Positions 16,826 to 25,458 of a stretch of 64,000 nucleotides of DNA are shown here, piece by piece (the first letter of the stretch is position 1; the number at the start of each line of letters is the position of its first letter). Below the pieces are notes generated by a model, which worked only from the letters and a program-made list of their open reading frames with translations, was not told the origin of the DNA and did not search any database. The position numbers and the translations under genes were made by a program. This DNA is from JBHGAV01 sp041946685 (GTDB taxonomy: Bacteria > Acidobacteriota > Terriglobia > Bryobacterales > Bryobacteraceae): contig JBHGAV010000004.1 in assembly GCA_041946685.1 (NCBI GenBank), forward strand, positions 1-64,000. Direction: 5' to 3'.

Positions 16826-18223
16826 CTACATGCTCGCGATGTTGACGGCCCGAACGATTCGCCGCAGCATTCCCGGAAACAGAACGCGGTGTACGGGCCA
16901 GGAAAGATACCAGTAGGCGCGTCCCAGGAGCCCGCGGGGGTCAAAAACCGCCGTCTGGCGGAGCAGTGATTCCTTGCCGGCTCCGTCCACCCGAAACTCC
17001 AGCCACGCCCTTCCCGGAAGCTTCATCTGCGCCGCGAGCCGAAGACGGCGATTCTCTTCGTATGCTTCCACGCGCCAGCAATCCACGGTGTCACCGGTTT
17101 TGAGGTGGTCGGGATCGATCCGCCCGGCTCTGATCCCCGGCCCGCCAATGAGTCTGTCCAAGGCTCCGCGGAGCCGCCAAAGCCAGTCAGCGTAGTACCA
17201 GCCGGTCTTGCCTCCGATCCTGCGAATGGGCGTGAATGCCTTTTCAGGGGAGGCGTTGACGGTGGCCTGCACCGCGAAGACGAACCGCGAGGCGGACAAG
17301 GACCGCAAATCAGTCCAATCCTCCAGTTGCGCTTCCGATTTCAGCGCGGCAGCGATAGCTTCCTGGTGCCCCCTCGGACGGACCCTGAACTCACGCAGAG
17401 CCGAAGAATCCCTAACAACGGTGGGATGGCGGATGCTGTCAATCAGTTTGCGCCCCACGCGAACGTATAGGGGCGTGACCAGTCCCAACCACAGGCTGGA
17501 CAGCCGTGGAGTGAGAAGGGGCACGGGGAGGATCAACCGTGTCAGTCCCCGCTGGCGTGCGTATTCCTGCATCAGGCCGCCGTAGGAGACCTGATCGGCG
17601 CCGCCGATCTCGAAGATCCGGTGCGATTCGCACGGCAGATCCAGCCCGGCGAGGAGGTATTCCAGCAGATCCTGGATGGCGATCGGCTGCGCGGGGATCG
17701 ACACCCAGCGCGGAGCGATCATCACCGGCAGACGCTCCACCAGGGAGCGAATCATCTCGAAAGACAGACTGCCCGGTCCAAGCACCACCGAAGCACGGAA
17801 TTCAATGACAGGGATCCCCGATCCGCGCAGAATCCCGCCCACCTCGTGCCGGCTCCGCAGATGCGGCGAGAGATCCGGGGAATCCTCTCCCAACCCGCCG
17901 AGATAGATGATGCGCTTCACTCCGTTTGCGCGGGCGGCGTCTGCGAAGTTGCGGGCAGCCCGCCGGTCTTCCTCCTCAAAGGCGCCTGCCGATCCCATCG
18001 AGTGGATAAGATAATATGCCGTGTGAACGCCGGCCAGGGCGGCGGGCAAAGTCTCCGGGCTGAGCGCGTCGCCTTGAACAACTTCGATTTCCGTCCACCG
18101 GCGCTTGATTGCCTCGGGTTGCCGCGCCAGGCAGCGCACCCGCCGGCCGTCTGCCAGCAGGGCGCCGAGAAGCTCGCGCCCTACGTATCCGGTAGCCCCC
18201 GTAACCAGGATCAGCGGTTTCAT
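16826..18223 (-). CDS. SDR-family NAD(P)-dependent protein with C-terminal DUF2867
   Basis: The 465-residue protein opens with the extended-SDR nucleotide-binding motif VTGATGYVGRELL. Residues 1-290 form an atypical NmrA-like SDR domain with YLIHSMG rather than a clear YxxxK catalytic pair. Residues 310-465 match DUF2867, a START-like ligand-binding fold (GKTGWYYADWLWRLRGALD, WRVEAYEENRRLRL). Such fusions often neighbour CFA-type lipid genes and SRPBCC proteins, as here. Binding of a hydrophobic substrate is likely; the reaction is unknown. The start overlaps the SRPBCC stop by 4 bp, so the two are cotranscribed. Confidence 0.85.
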   Translation of the reverse strand: MKPLILVTGATGYVGRELLGALLADGRRVRCLARQPEAIKRRWTEIEVVQGDALSPETLPAALAGVHTAYYLIHSMGSAGAFEEEDRRAARNFADAARANGVKRIIYLGGLGEDSPDLSPHLRSRHEVGGILRGSGIPVIEFRASVVLGPGSLSFEMIRSLVERLPVMIAPRWVSIPAQPIAIQDLLEYLLAGLDLPCESHRIFEIGGADQVSYGGLMQEYARQRGLTRLILPVPLLTPRLSSLWLGLVTPLYVRVGRKLIDSIRHPTVVRDSSALREFRVRPRGHQEAIAAALKSEAQLEDWTDLRSLSASRFVFAVQATVNASPEKAFTPIRRIGGKTGWYYADWLWRLRGALDRLIGGPGIRAGRIDPDHLKTGDTVDCWRVEAYEENRRLRLAAQMKLPGRAWLEFRVDGAGKESLLRQTAVFDPRGLLGRAYWYLSWPVHRVLFPGMLRRIVRAVNIASM

Positions 18224-18726
18224 GCGGGCCTCGCGGGAGAAGGGCTTCCGTGCGGATTGCCGGCGAGAAGCTCATGGATGCGCCGAAATCGACAATCGAA
18301 GATGTTTTCGATGTCCCGCCTCACTTTGAGCGAGTGCGCCACCTTGCCAATGCGGCCAAAGGGAAGGCGGTATCGAACGATGTCCTTCATTCGTGTGCCG
18401 CCTGCGTAGGATTCAAAGCGATGCGTGTGATGCCAGAGACGGTACGGCCCTCGCAGTTGGACGTCCACGAAGCAGTGCGGCGGCTCCCAACGCCTTATCT
18501 CCGTCGTCCATCGCATGGGGATTCCGTGCCAGCGAATCAGGTAGTTGATCCTCACCCCTCGTGCAACCCGAATGGGTTGGGGCGTCAGAATTCGGAAGCC
18601 AAGCCAGGGCGGCGTAAGCTCGGCCAGGTTGGCGGCCTCGGAAAAGAAGGCGAACACCTCTTCCACCGGCCGGGGCACCCATTGTTCGCGCCTGATTGTA
18701 TGAAACCTGGTTCGCTTTGAGGCCAT
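18220..18726 (-). CDS. SRPBCC (START-like) ligand-binding protein
   Basis: The 168-residue protein matches the SRPBCC/polyketide-cyclase-like fold: an opening strand with the phrase WVPRPVEEVFAFF, then AANLAELTPPWLGFRI, WTTEIRRWEPPHCFVD and a final long helix. Such proteins bind hydrophobic molecules in a cavity. It sits between msrB and the SDR-DUF2867 gene in a three-gene minus-strand operon. ATG 18726 is used; a GTG three codons earlier (18735) is possible and would nearly touch the msrB stop. Confidence 0.82.
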   Translation of the reverse strand: MASKRTRFHTIRREQWVPRPVEEVFAFFSEAANLAELTPPWLGFRILTPQPIRVARGVRINYLIRWHGIPMRWTTEIRRWEPPHCFVDVQLRGPYRLWHHTHRFESYAGGTRMKDIVRYRLPFGRIGKVAHSLKVRRDIENIFDCRFRRIHELLAGNPHGSPSPARPA

Positions 18727-18735
18727 CACTCGCAC

Positions 18736-19332
18736 TCAATCTGACTTCGAGAATCTGAGAGCCGCCGAGTTGATGCAGAAACGAAGGTTCGTTGGCGGAG
18801 GTCCGTCACGGAACACGTGCCCCAGGTGCGCGTCGCACTTGGCGCAAAGAACCTCCACGCGCTCCATGAAAAAGCTCACATCCTTCTCTGTGCGGATATT
18901 CTCCTGGGCCGCGGGCGCCCAGAAACTGGGCCAGCCGGTTCCGGAGTCGAACTTCTCTTGGGAGCGGAACAAGGCGTTTCCACATCCGACGCACCTGTAA
19001 ATCCCTGCCTCATGATGATTCCAGTAGCGGTTGGCAAATGGAGGTTCCGTACCTTTCCGCCGCGTGACCGCGAACTCGTCGGGTGACAGGATCTCGCGCC
19101 ACTCGGCGTCGGTCTTCACGATCTTCTTCACGCGAACTCCTCCTTCGGACTTGCCGCTGTCTGAGAACATGATCAAAGTTACCTCAGCACCCGATCCTTC
19201 GCCGGATGCGCCGGGCAAGGACCTCTCTTTGCGGGAGGACACAGCCACCAGAGCCCCGAAGGCGAAGGGCATCAGAAGCACGGCTCTTCTGGTCGGGCTG
19301 GCGGATCTGACTTGCTCAAACCTCAATGCCAC
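18736..19332 (-). CDS. msrB: Peptide-methionine (R)-S-oxide reductase, exported
   Basis: The 198-residue protein has an N-terminal SPTRRAVLLMPFAFGALVA segment resembling a twin-arginine or simple export signal, then an MsrB domain from about residue 68. The two zinc CxxC pairs are in YRCVGCGNALF and VLCAKCDAHLGHVF; the catalytic cysteine is in RFCINSAAL, preceded by the conserved GTGWPSFW. It reduces methionine-R-sulfoxide in proteins, here probably in the periplasm. GTG at 19332 is supported by GGAGAGG a few bases upstream. It is the first gene of the msrB-SRPBCC-SDR operon, inside a wider oxidative-stress and lipid gene block. Confidence 0.93.
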   Translation of the reverse strand: MALRFEQVRSASPTRRAVLLMPFAFGALVAVSSRKERSLPGASGEGSGAEVTLIMFSDSGKSEGGVRVKKIVKTDAEWREILSPDEFAVTRRKGTEPPFANRYWNHHEAGIYRCVGCGNALFRSQEKFDSGTGWPSFWAPAAQENIRTEKDVSFFMERVEVLCAKCDAHLGHVFRDGPPPTNLRFCINSAALRFSKSD

Positions 19333-19416
19333 AAGGCCTCTCCACAGGAAACGGTTGCGACGCCCTGCTGGCAGTGAAGCGCCGCAACCGTAACATTTCT
19401 CTTGCTCCCCGAAGGG

Positions 19417-19926
19417 TCAATTCCCGGGAAGAATCACCGCATCGATTACATGGATGACGCCGTTGGAGCATTCGATGTCGGTCTTGATCACGCTCGCGGC
19501 GTCCACCTTCACGCCCCCCGCGGTTGAGATCCTGACCGCCTGGCCGTTCACCGTCTTGGCAGATGTGAGCTTCACCACCGCGGATGACATTACTTTGCCG
19601 GGCACCACGTGATAGGTCAGAATGCTGCGCAGCTTGTCCTTGTTCTCCGGCTTCAGCAAACTCTCCACCGTGCCGGCCGGCAGCTTGGCGAACGCCTCAT
19701 CGGTGGGCGCGAAAACCGTGAACGGCCCCGCGCCGCGAAGCGTGTCCACAAGGTCCGCCGCCTTCACCGCCGCCACCAGCGTGTTGAAGGAACCGGCCGA
19801 AATCGCCGTGTCCACAATGTCCTTGCTCGACGCCGCACTGGCGGTGGAACCCAGAGTCGCTACCGCCAATACGGCCGGCAGCAACCCGAACGCCGTCCGC
19901 GCTGCGAAATCCCTCAGTGTCGTCAT
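19417..19926 (-). CDS. Fasciclin (FAS1) domain protein, secreted
   Basis: The 169-residue protein has a signal peptide (GLLPAVLAVATLGSTASA) and a single FAS1 domain. The family boxes are clear: FNTLVAAVKAADLVDTL, GPFTVFAPTDEAFAKLP, LTYHVVPGKV and the C-terminal GVIHVIDAVILP. FAS1 proteins act in adhesion, and in many bacteria they turn up in extracytoplasmic-sigma or light/singlet-oxygen stress regulons. A purine-rich ribosome-binding site precedes the ATG. It is divergent from the XRE-cupin gene. Confidence 0.92.
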   Translation of the reverse strand: MTTLRDFAARTAFGLLPAVLAVATLGSTASAASSKDIVDTAISAGSFNTLVAAVKAADLVDTLRGAGPFTVFAPTDEAFAKLPAGTVESLLKPENKDKLRSILTYHVVPGKVMSSAVVKLTSAKTVNGQAVRISTAGGVKVDAASVIKTDIECSNGVIHVIDAVILPGN

Positions 19927-20087
19927 TTTCCTCTTTCCTCCCTCAAAGTCTTTCTATTCCTTTGCGGCTGTTGCCGCCACACTCAGTGAGATCAGGAATC
20001 CAGGCGCATGGATTCAGTAAAACAAAACATACATTTGATGAAATTGAAATAGGAGCCGCTGATTTCGTTAATGCTAAAATTAGATTC

Positions 20088-20696
20088 ATGGAAGCGGAAA
20101 CAGGAGAACAGACGATACGGCGGGTGCTCTCCTCCTATGAACTGGGGCCCAAACTGAGGCAACTGCGCCTTCGCAAGAAGATCGGGCTGAAGGACCTGAG
20201 CGCTCATACGGGGCTGTCGGCGTCGTTGCTTTCTCAGCTCGAAAACGGCAAGCTGGTGCCCACGCTGCCGACCCTGGTGAGGATTGCCCTGGTATTTGAC
20301 GTCAGCCTGGAGCACTTCTTCGGCGACCAGCGCCCCAAGCGCCTCTTCGCGGTGGTGCGGGCGGGGGAGCGGATCCGCTTTCCGGAGCGGCCGGACGCGC
20401 CATCACCGGCGTACTTCTTCGAGTGCCTGGCCTATCCGGCGCAAGGAAAAGGGATGGAGGCGTACCTGGCCGAATTGCCAAGGCGTCTGGAGAAGGAAAC
20501 ACAAGAGCACGTCCACGAGGGCCACGAGTTTCTCTTCGTGGTTGACGGAAAGCTTGTTGTCCGTCACCGGTCCGTGGATCACTCGCTCAGCGCGGGCGAC
20601 AGCGTCTATTTCGACTCCTCTGAGCCGCACAGCTATCGGGGACTGACCGAGCCGCCGGCGCGCGCAGTCGTAGTCACCCTTCCGCCGCGGCCTTGA
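20088..20696 (+). CDS. XRE-family regulator with C-terminal cupin domain
   Basis: The 202-residue protein has a helix-turn-helix at about 18-75 (LGPKLRQLRLRKKIGLKDLS, LSASLLSQLENGKLVPTLPT) and a cupin beta-barrel at 110-200 (HVHEGHEFLFVVDGKLVV, LSAGDSVYFDSSEPHSY). The cupin keeps histidines suited to metal or small-ligand binding. Relatives regulate neighbouring amino-acid, polyamine or fatty-acid genes. ATG at 20088 follows an AT-rich leader; a longer in-frame opening upstream lacks coding character. It lies 62 bp before the radical SAM gene on the same strand and is the likely local regulator. Confidence 0.85.
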   Translation: MEAETGEQTIRRVLSSYELGPKLRQLRLRKKIGLKDLSAHTGLSASLLSQLENGKLVPTLPTLVRIALVFDVSLEHFFGDQRPKRLFAVVRAGERIRFPERPDAPSPAYFFECLAYPAQGKGMEAYLAELPRRLEKETQEHVHEGHEFLFVVDGKLVVRHRSVDHSLSAGDSVYFDSSEPHSYRGLTEPPARAVVVTLPPRP

Positions 20697-20758
20697 CGGC
20701 GGGGGAGTCCCGGCGTGGTAGGATGGGGGCGCTCTTCGGGCCCCCGGCGGGAGAGAAT

Positions 20759-22447
20759 ATGGAACGGCCAAGCGTGCTGTTGACCACCGTATGCCGGCCC
20801 TTCGGAGGGGCCGGCGAAGGGGACTCCGTTGGGGCGGAGCTCTTCCACGCTCAGGTGACCCGGGCGCAGGGCGTCTTCAGCCTTCGCCAGGTCATCCGGG
20901 GTTGGGGGCTGGATTACATCGCCGGGAACCTCTCCTGCCCTTCCGTGGTGCTGCACTACCCTTCGGAGCGCGAGTTCGTCAGGGAACTTCAAAGGCGGCG
21001 CTACGACTATGTCGGCATCACCTTTGTCGTTGCGACGTTTTACAAGGTCAAGCGCATGGCCGCGCTCGTCCGCAGGCACGCCCCCGGCGCGAAAATTATC
21101 CTTGGCGGATACGGCACTGTGCTCCCGGACGAGTTGCTGGCGCCTCTGGCCGACCACATCTGCCGCGAAGAAGGGATTGCTTTCTTTCGCAGACTAATCG
21201 GTGAAGACCCCGCGCGGCCGCTGCGCCATCCATATGCCCCCATCCCCTCTCCGACGTTCTTCTCTTACAGGCGGCCGACCAAGGTGGCGCACATCACCGG
21301 CGGGCTGGGGTGCCCCAACGGCTGCGACTTCTGCTGTACGTCTCACTTCTTCCACCGGCGCTACATACCGTTCGCCAAGACCGGCCGTGACCTTTATGAA
21401 GCGATTCTCGGGATGGAAAGGGAAGCGCGCCGCGCGGGAGACGAGCTCGGCGGGTTCATCCTCATCGACGAGGACTTCTTCCTCCAGGAGCAGCGGGCAA
21501 GGGAGTACCTGGAGTGCGTTCGCCAGGCAGGCAGGGCCCCTTCCATCATGGGCTTCGGCAGCGTCCGCGGTCTGTCGCAGTTCACAGCGGAGGAGATTGC
21601 CGAGATGGGTTTCGAGACCATCTGGGTGGCGTTCGAGTCCCCCTCCGCCGGCTACGGAAAAATGAAGGGCAGGGAAATCGGCGAGCTGTTCCGCGCGCTT
21701 GAGTCCCACGGCATCGCCATCCTCGCCTCGATGATTATCGGTTTTCCCCACCAGGACCGCGATGCCATCCTGCGCGATTTCGAGCACCTGATGTCGCTCG
21801 AACCCGCCTTCACGCAGATTCTGATCTACTTCGCCTTCCCCGGCACGCCGTTCTACCGGCGGGCGGTGGCCGAGGGCCGTTATCTCCCGCAATACAGCGA
21901 CAGCCCGGACTACCGGCGTTGGGACGGCTTCTCCATGCACTTCAAGCACCCTCACCTGACTGCTCCCGAGGTGGAAGCCTTGCAGCGGGAACTCTACCGT
22001 CGGGATTTCGAGCGGTTGGGGCCTTCTCTGGTCCGGGTGCCCAGGGCCTGGTTCAACGGCTACATGAATCTGCGCGATTCGCCGAACCCGTTGTTGCGGG
22101 CGCGGGCGGAGCGCATGCGCGAGTTCTGCCGCGGGGCGGTTGCGGGGCTTGTCCCGGCCTTCCTGCTGGGCCCGAGCGAAGAGGCTCGCCGTAGGGCCCG
22201 GGAACTGCTGCGGGAGATCGAGCGGGAGACCGGCGCGTTGACCCTCGTGGAAAGACTCAAGGGAGTCGCGGCGATCTTGCTGGCCGGCTGGACGTGGCTC
22301 ACCCTCAGGACGAAGCTGTTCCAGCAACCCAAGCTGTTGCGCCTCGAATACCGCCCGGAAAGGAACGCGGAAGGCTTTGGCGCAGTTCAGGCCGAGGATT
22401 GCATCCCGGTTCAACCTCCGCTGGCAGTGAGGGAGGAAGAGTCATGA
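20759..22447 (+). CDS. B12-binding-type radical SAM protein
   Basis: The 562-residue protein begins with a Rossmann-like cobalamin-binding-type domain (residues 1-160; YDYVGITFVVATF, GAKIILGGYGTVLPDELL). A radical SAM barrel follows, with C185-x3-C189-x2-C192 in CPNGCDFCC, FILIDEDFF, WVAFESP and MIIGFPHQD. The C-terminal 150 residues are arginine-rich with a hydrophobic helix (GVAAILLAGWTWLTL) that could touch the membrane. No DxHxxG cobalamin motif is evident, so B12 binding may be lost or base-off. ATG 20759 has GGGAGAG upstream. Its stop overlaps the next start by 4 bp, so it is translationally coupled to a CFA-like methyltransferase; a lipid substrate is inferred. Confidence 0.8.
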   Translation: MERPSVLLTTVCRPFGGAGEGDSVGAELFHAQVTRAQGVFSLRQVIRGWGLDYIAGNLSCPSVVLHYPSEREFVRELQRRRYDYVGITFVVATFYKVKRMAALVRRHAPGAKIILGGYGTVLPDELLAPLADHICREEGIAFFRRLIGEDPARPLRHPYAPIPSPTFFSYRRPTKVAHITGGLGCPNGCDFCCTSHFFHRRYIPFAKTGRDLYEAILGMEREARRAGDELGGFILIDEDFFLQEQRAREYLECVRQAGRAPSIMGFGSVRGLSQFTAEEIAEMGFETIWVAFESPSAGYGKMKGREIGELFRALESHGIAILASMIIGFPHQDRDAILRDFEHLMSLEPAFTQILIYFAFPGTPFYRRAVAEGRYLPQYSDSPDYRRWDGFSMHFKHPHLTAPEVEALQRELYRRDFERLGPSLVRVPRAWFNGYMNLRDSPNPLLRARAERMREFCRGAVAGLVPAFLLGPSEEARRRARELLREIERETGALTLVERLKGVAAILLAGWTWLTLRTKLFQQPKLLRLEYRPERNAEGFGAVQAEDCIPVQPPLAVREEES

Positions 22448-23481
22448 ACCTTTCCATCCGGCTGGCGGAGTCAGGAATCGTGCCCGACTGGCTGATCCGC
22501 GCCGGGATCCACAGGCTTCTCCGGCAACGCCTCCGGGAAGAGCGCTGCGGCGACGCCGCAACCGCTGAGGAGCGCCGGCGCCGTTTTCTCAACCTCTTGC
22601 GGGATGGCCCGATCGCCGTCGAAACCTCCGCCGCCAACGAGCAGCACTACGAGGTTCCGCCGGAATTCTTCCTGCATGCGCTGGGAAGGCGCCTCAAGTA
22701 CAGTTGCTGCCTCTTCGCCTCAGGCAACGAGGACCTCGACGAGGCCGAGGAAGCCATGCTCGGCCTCACATGCAAGCGGGCCCAGGTTCAGGACGGAATG
22801 GACCTGCTGGAGCTCGGCTGCGGCTGGGGTTCCCTCACGCTGTGGATGGCGGAGCGCTGCCCGAGGGCGCGCATCACCGCCGTCTCGAACTCGCGGCCTC
22901 AGCGCGAGTTCATCCTGGCGCGCTGCCGGGAGCGCGGCTTCGGCAACGTGACGGTCATCACCGCCGACATGAACGATTTCACGACGGATCTGCGCTTTGA
23001 CAGAATCCTTTCCGTCGAGATGTTCGAGCACATGCGCAACTATCAGGTCCTCCTGGGCAAGGTCGCGTCCTGGATGAGACCGGATGGACGACTCTTTGTT
23101 CACGTCTTCTGTCACAGGGAATTCGCGTACGCATTTGAGACCGGCGGCCCCGGCGATTGGATGGGCAGGATGTTCTTCACCGGCGGAATCATGCCCTCCT
23201 ACGATCTTCTGCTGTGCTTTCAGGATGACGTCGCGATCGAGAACCACTGGCGTGTGAGCGGGATTCATTACCAGAGAACCGCCGAGTGCTGGCTCCGGAA
23301 CATGGACAACCGTCGCGGCAGGATCATGCCGGTCCTGGAGGCCGCCTACGGGAGGCGGGATGCGGGGCTGTGGTTCCGGCGCTGGCGTATTTTCTTCATG
23401 GCCTGCGCCGAGCTCTGGGGATTCCGGGGCGGCGAGGAATGGCTGGTCGCCCACTACCTGTTCCGCAGGAAACCCGGCTGA
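22444..23481 (+). CDS. CFA-synthase-like SAM methyltransferase (short form)
   Basis: The 345-residue protein has an N-terminal helical cap, then QHYEVPPEFF, the SAM-binding LLELGCGWGSLTLWMAE, an adenine-loop ITADMNDF and SVEMFEHMRNY. It belongs to the cyclopropane-fatty-acid-synthase superfamily but to the shorter branch that includes plant coclaurine-N-methyltransferase-like proteins, not the canonical CFA synthase encoded opposite. ATG 22444 overlaps the radical SAM stop (ATGA) and has a GGAGGAAGAG site. Its 3' end overlaps the convergent CFA gene by 28 bp. It probably methylates an unsaturated acyl chain or product of the radical SAM enzyme. Confidence 0.82.
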   Translation: MNLSIRLAESGIVPDWLIRAGIHRLLRQRLREERCGDAATAEERRRRFLNLLRDGPIAVETSAANEQHYEVPPEFFLHALGRRLKYSCCLFASGNEDLDEAEEAMLGLTCKRAQVQDGMDLLELGCGWGSLTLWMAERCPRARITAVSNSRPQREFILARCRERGFGNVTVITADMNDFTTDLRFDRILSVEMFEHMRNYQVLLGKVASWMRPDGRLFVHVFCHREFAYAFETGGPGDWMGRMFFTGGIMPSYDLLLCFQDDVAIENHWRVSGIHYQRTAECWLRNMDNRRGRIMPVLEAAYGRRDAGLWFRRWRIFFMACAELWGFRGGEEWLVAHYLFRRKPG

Positions 23482-24689
23482 GGCTGGTCTCCCTCCGGCC
23501 GCCAGCCAGGTTTCGCCAGAATCATCTGGACGTCGCCGATGTAGCGCTCCAGAAATGCCCCCTCACAGTAGCAGAGATAGTACTCCCACAAACGGATGAA
23601 GCTCTCGGGGTAACCCAGCGCGCGAACCGCGTCCACATTGGCGAAAAAGCGCTCACGCCAGGTCCGAAGCGTGCGGGGATAGTGGGGCGTGATGTCTTCC
23701 AGATCGAAAAGCCGCATGTCCGTGGCCCGCGCGACCGACCGGGTGATGGCTGCAATCGAGGGGATGAAGCTGCCAGGAAAGATGTAGCGCTTGATAAAGT
23801 CGGGCGAGCGGAGCTGGGCTTCGTAAACCTGGTCCGTGATGATGATGGCCTGCAGGGCCATGGCGCCGTTGTCTTTCAGGCGTCTGCTGCAAACGCGAAA
23901 GTAGGCATCGAGGAAATGATGGCCAACCGCTTCGATCATCTCGATGGACACCAGTTTGTCGTAGGAACCGCTCAGGTTTCGATAGTCTTCGTGGAGGAGT
24001 TCAATCCTGTCGGCGAGGCCCGCCTGCCGGATGCGGTCGAGGGCAAAGTCATACTGCTGCCGCGATATGGTGGTGGTGGTGACCCGGCAGCCGTGCTTTG
24101 CTGCGGCGTGGATCGCGAAGCCGCCCCACCCCGCGCCGATCTCCAGCACGTGGTCATCGGGTCGAAGGGCGAGCTTCCGGCAGATTCTCTCGTACTTGGC
24201 GGCCGCGGCCTCTTCCAGGGTTGCATCCGGGCGCTCGAAAATATTGCAGGAATAGGTCATGCTCCGGTCCAGCCACAGGCCGTAGAAGTCGTTGCCGAGG
24301 TCGTAGTGGGCGGCGATGTTCCTTCTGCTCCCCTCCCGAGTGTTCCTCCTCAGCCAGTGCCGCAGGCTCTGGGCCGGCCGTGTGACCAAGGCCAAGCCGC
24401 CCTCCATGCCAGCCAGCAGTTTCCGGTTCAGCACGATGATCCGCACGAGCGTGGTGAGGTCGTCTGCCGACCAGCGTCCGGACATGTAAGATTCGGCGGC
24501 TCCTATGCTCCCGCCAAAGGCGAGATCCGCGTAGAACCGGGGATCGGAGACCGAAACCGTGGCGCTGAGACCTCCGCCGCCGAACGCATGCGGCCCCTCG
24601 TCATCGCGGAGGATAATCCGTCCATGCTCCAGTCTCCCGAGGTTGGCGAAGACGGCGCGGCGCGCCGCGCGTGCGAGTGCTCCGGTCAA
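23454..24689 (-). CDS. cfa: Cyclopropane-fatty-acyl-phospholipid synthase family methyltransferase
   Basis: The 411-residue protein has the full CFA layout: an N-terminal lipid-binding domain (AESYMSGRWSADDLTTLVRI), the acyl-chain region NIAAHYDLGNDFYGLWLD and MTYSCNIF, the SAM-binding VLEIGAGWGGFAIHAA, the active-site SIEMIEAVGHHF, and FIKRYIFPGSFIPS. It adds a methylene or methyl group to double bonds of membrane phospholipid acyl chains. It is the last gene of a minus-strand operon (DUF1295, DUF2177, flavoprotein, DUF1365, CFA); that set is the standard company of CFA homologues in light and singlet-oxygen stress loci. Confidence 0.92.
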   Translation of the reverse strand: MTGALARAARRAVFANLGRLEHGRIILRDDEGPHAFGGGGLSATVSVSDPRFYADLAFGGSIGAAESYMSGRWSADDLTTLVRIIVLNRKLLAGMEGGLALVTRPAQSLRHWLRRNTREGSRRNIAAHYDLGNDFYGLWLDRSMTYSCNIFERPDATLEEAAAAKYERICRKLALRPDDHVLEIGAGWGGFAIHAAAKHGCRVTTTTISRQQYDFALDRIRQAGLADRIELLHEDYRNLSGSYDKLVSIEMIEAVGHHFLDAYFRVCSRRLKDNGAMALQAIIITDQVYEAQLRSPDFIKRYIFPGSFIPSIAAITRSVARATDMRLFDLEDITPHYPRTLRTWRERFFANVDAVRALGYPESFIRLWEYYLCYCEGAFLERYIGDVQMILAKPGWRPEGDQPQPGFLRNR

Positions 24690-24696
24690 TGTAGCC

Positions 24697-25458
24697 TCAG
24701 CTTTCCCCGCGTTTCGCCGGGTGCGCGTAGAACGCGGCCCCCTTCATCTTCAGCCTCAGAGCCTGCCAGTAGATTGCGGCGACGGTCTTCAAGGTCATCG
24801 GAGGGTAGGATGCCAGCATCTTCGCCAGGTTGCGGCCGTTCAGTTCCAGCCGCGTCAAATCCAGACTGGCGGCGAACAGCCTGGTTCCATTGCGGGAGTC
24901 TATCATGTGCACGCGCAACACGTCGCCCGGCTGGTTGAAACGCCAGTCGTATTCCACATCCATGTCGATGAACGGCGAAACATGGAAGGTCTTGGGGAAC
25001 CGGAAGCGCATTCCCTCGCTCGCACCGATATTGTCCTTTTCACCGAGCACATAACTGTAGCGCTCTCCCCAGGGCGTATTTGTGATCTCGGCTACGATCG
25101 TCTCCAATCTTGCGCCAGCGGAGTCGAAGCAGTAATAGAAGCTGACCGGATTGAAGATATAGCCGAAATAGCGCAGGTGCGTCAGCAGCCGGATCGGGCC
25201 TTCCGGCCTTTGTCCCAGTCGCGCCTGCACAAGGTCTCTCACCGCAGTATCCAGCGGCAGGTTCGCGTCGCCCAGATAGTCGCGCCGCAGGAAACACGCC
25301 AGATTCGGCCGTTCCACGCTCCAGAGCATCCGCCCCCGAAATACCTGGTCGAGCTCGGCCAGGTCGAGGTACATCATGAACAGGGAATAGCGGAACTCGT
25401 TCACGACTGGCTGGTAACGGATATGCGCTACACGGCCGGTGTATATGCAACTGTTCAT
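24697..25458 (-). CDS. DUF1365 protein
   Basis: The 253-residue protein matches DUF1365: CIYTGRVAHIRYQPVVNEF, YSLFMMYLDLAEL, LLTHLRYFGYIFNPVSFYYC, ITNTPWGERYSYVL and KTFHVSPFIDMD. The biochemical role is unknown, but it almost always sits between an FAD amine-oxidase-like gene and a CFA-type gene, as here, so it is taken to act in acyl-chain modification. ATG at 25458 overlaps the flavoprotein stop by 4 bp; it is chosen over an upstream in-frame ATG on that basis. Confidence 0.9.
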   Translation of the reverse strand: MNSCIYTGRVAHIRYQPVVNEFRYSLFMMYLDLAELDQVFRGRMLWSVERPNLACFLRRDYLGDANLPLDTAVRDLVQARLGQRPEGPIRLLTHLRYFGYIFNPVSFYYCFDSAGARLETIVAEITNTPWGERYSYVLGEKDNIGASEGMRFRFPKTFHVSPFIDMDVEYDWRFNQPGDVLRVHMIDSRNGTRLFAASLDLTRLELNGRNLAKMLASYPPMTLKTVAAIYWQALRLKMKGAAFYAHPAKRGES

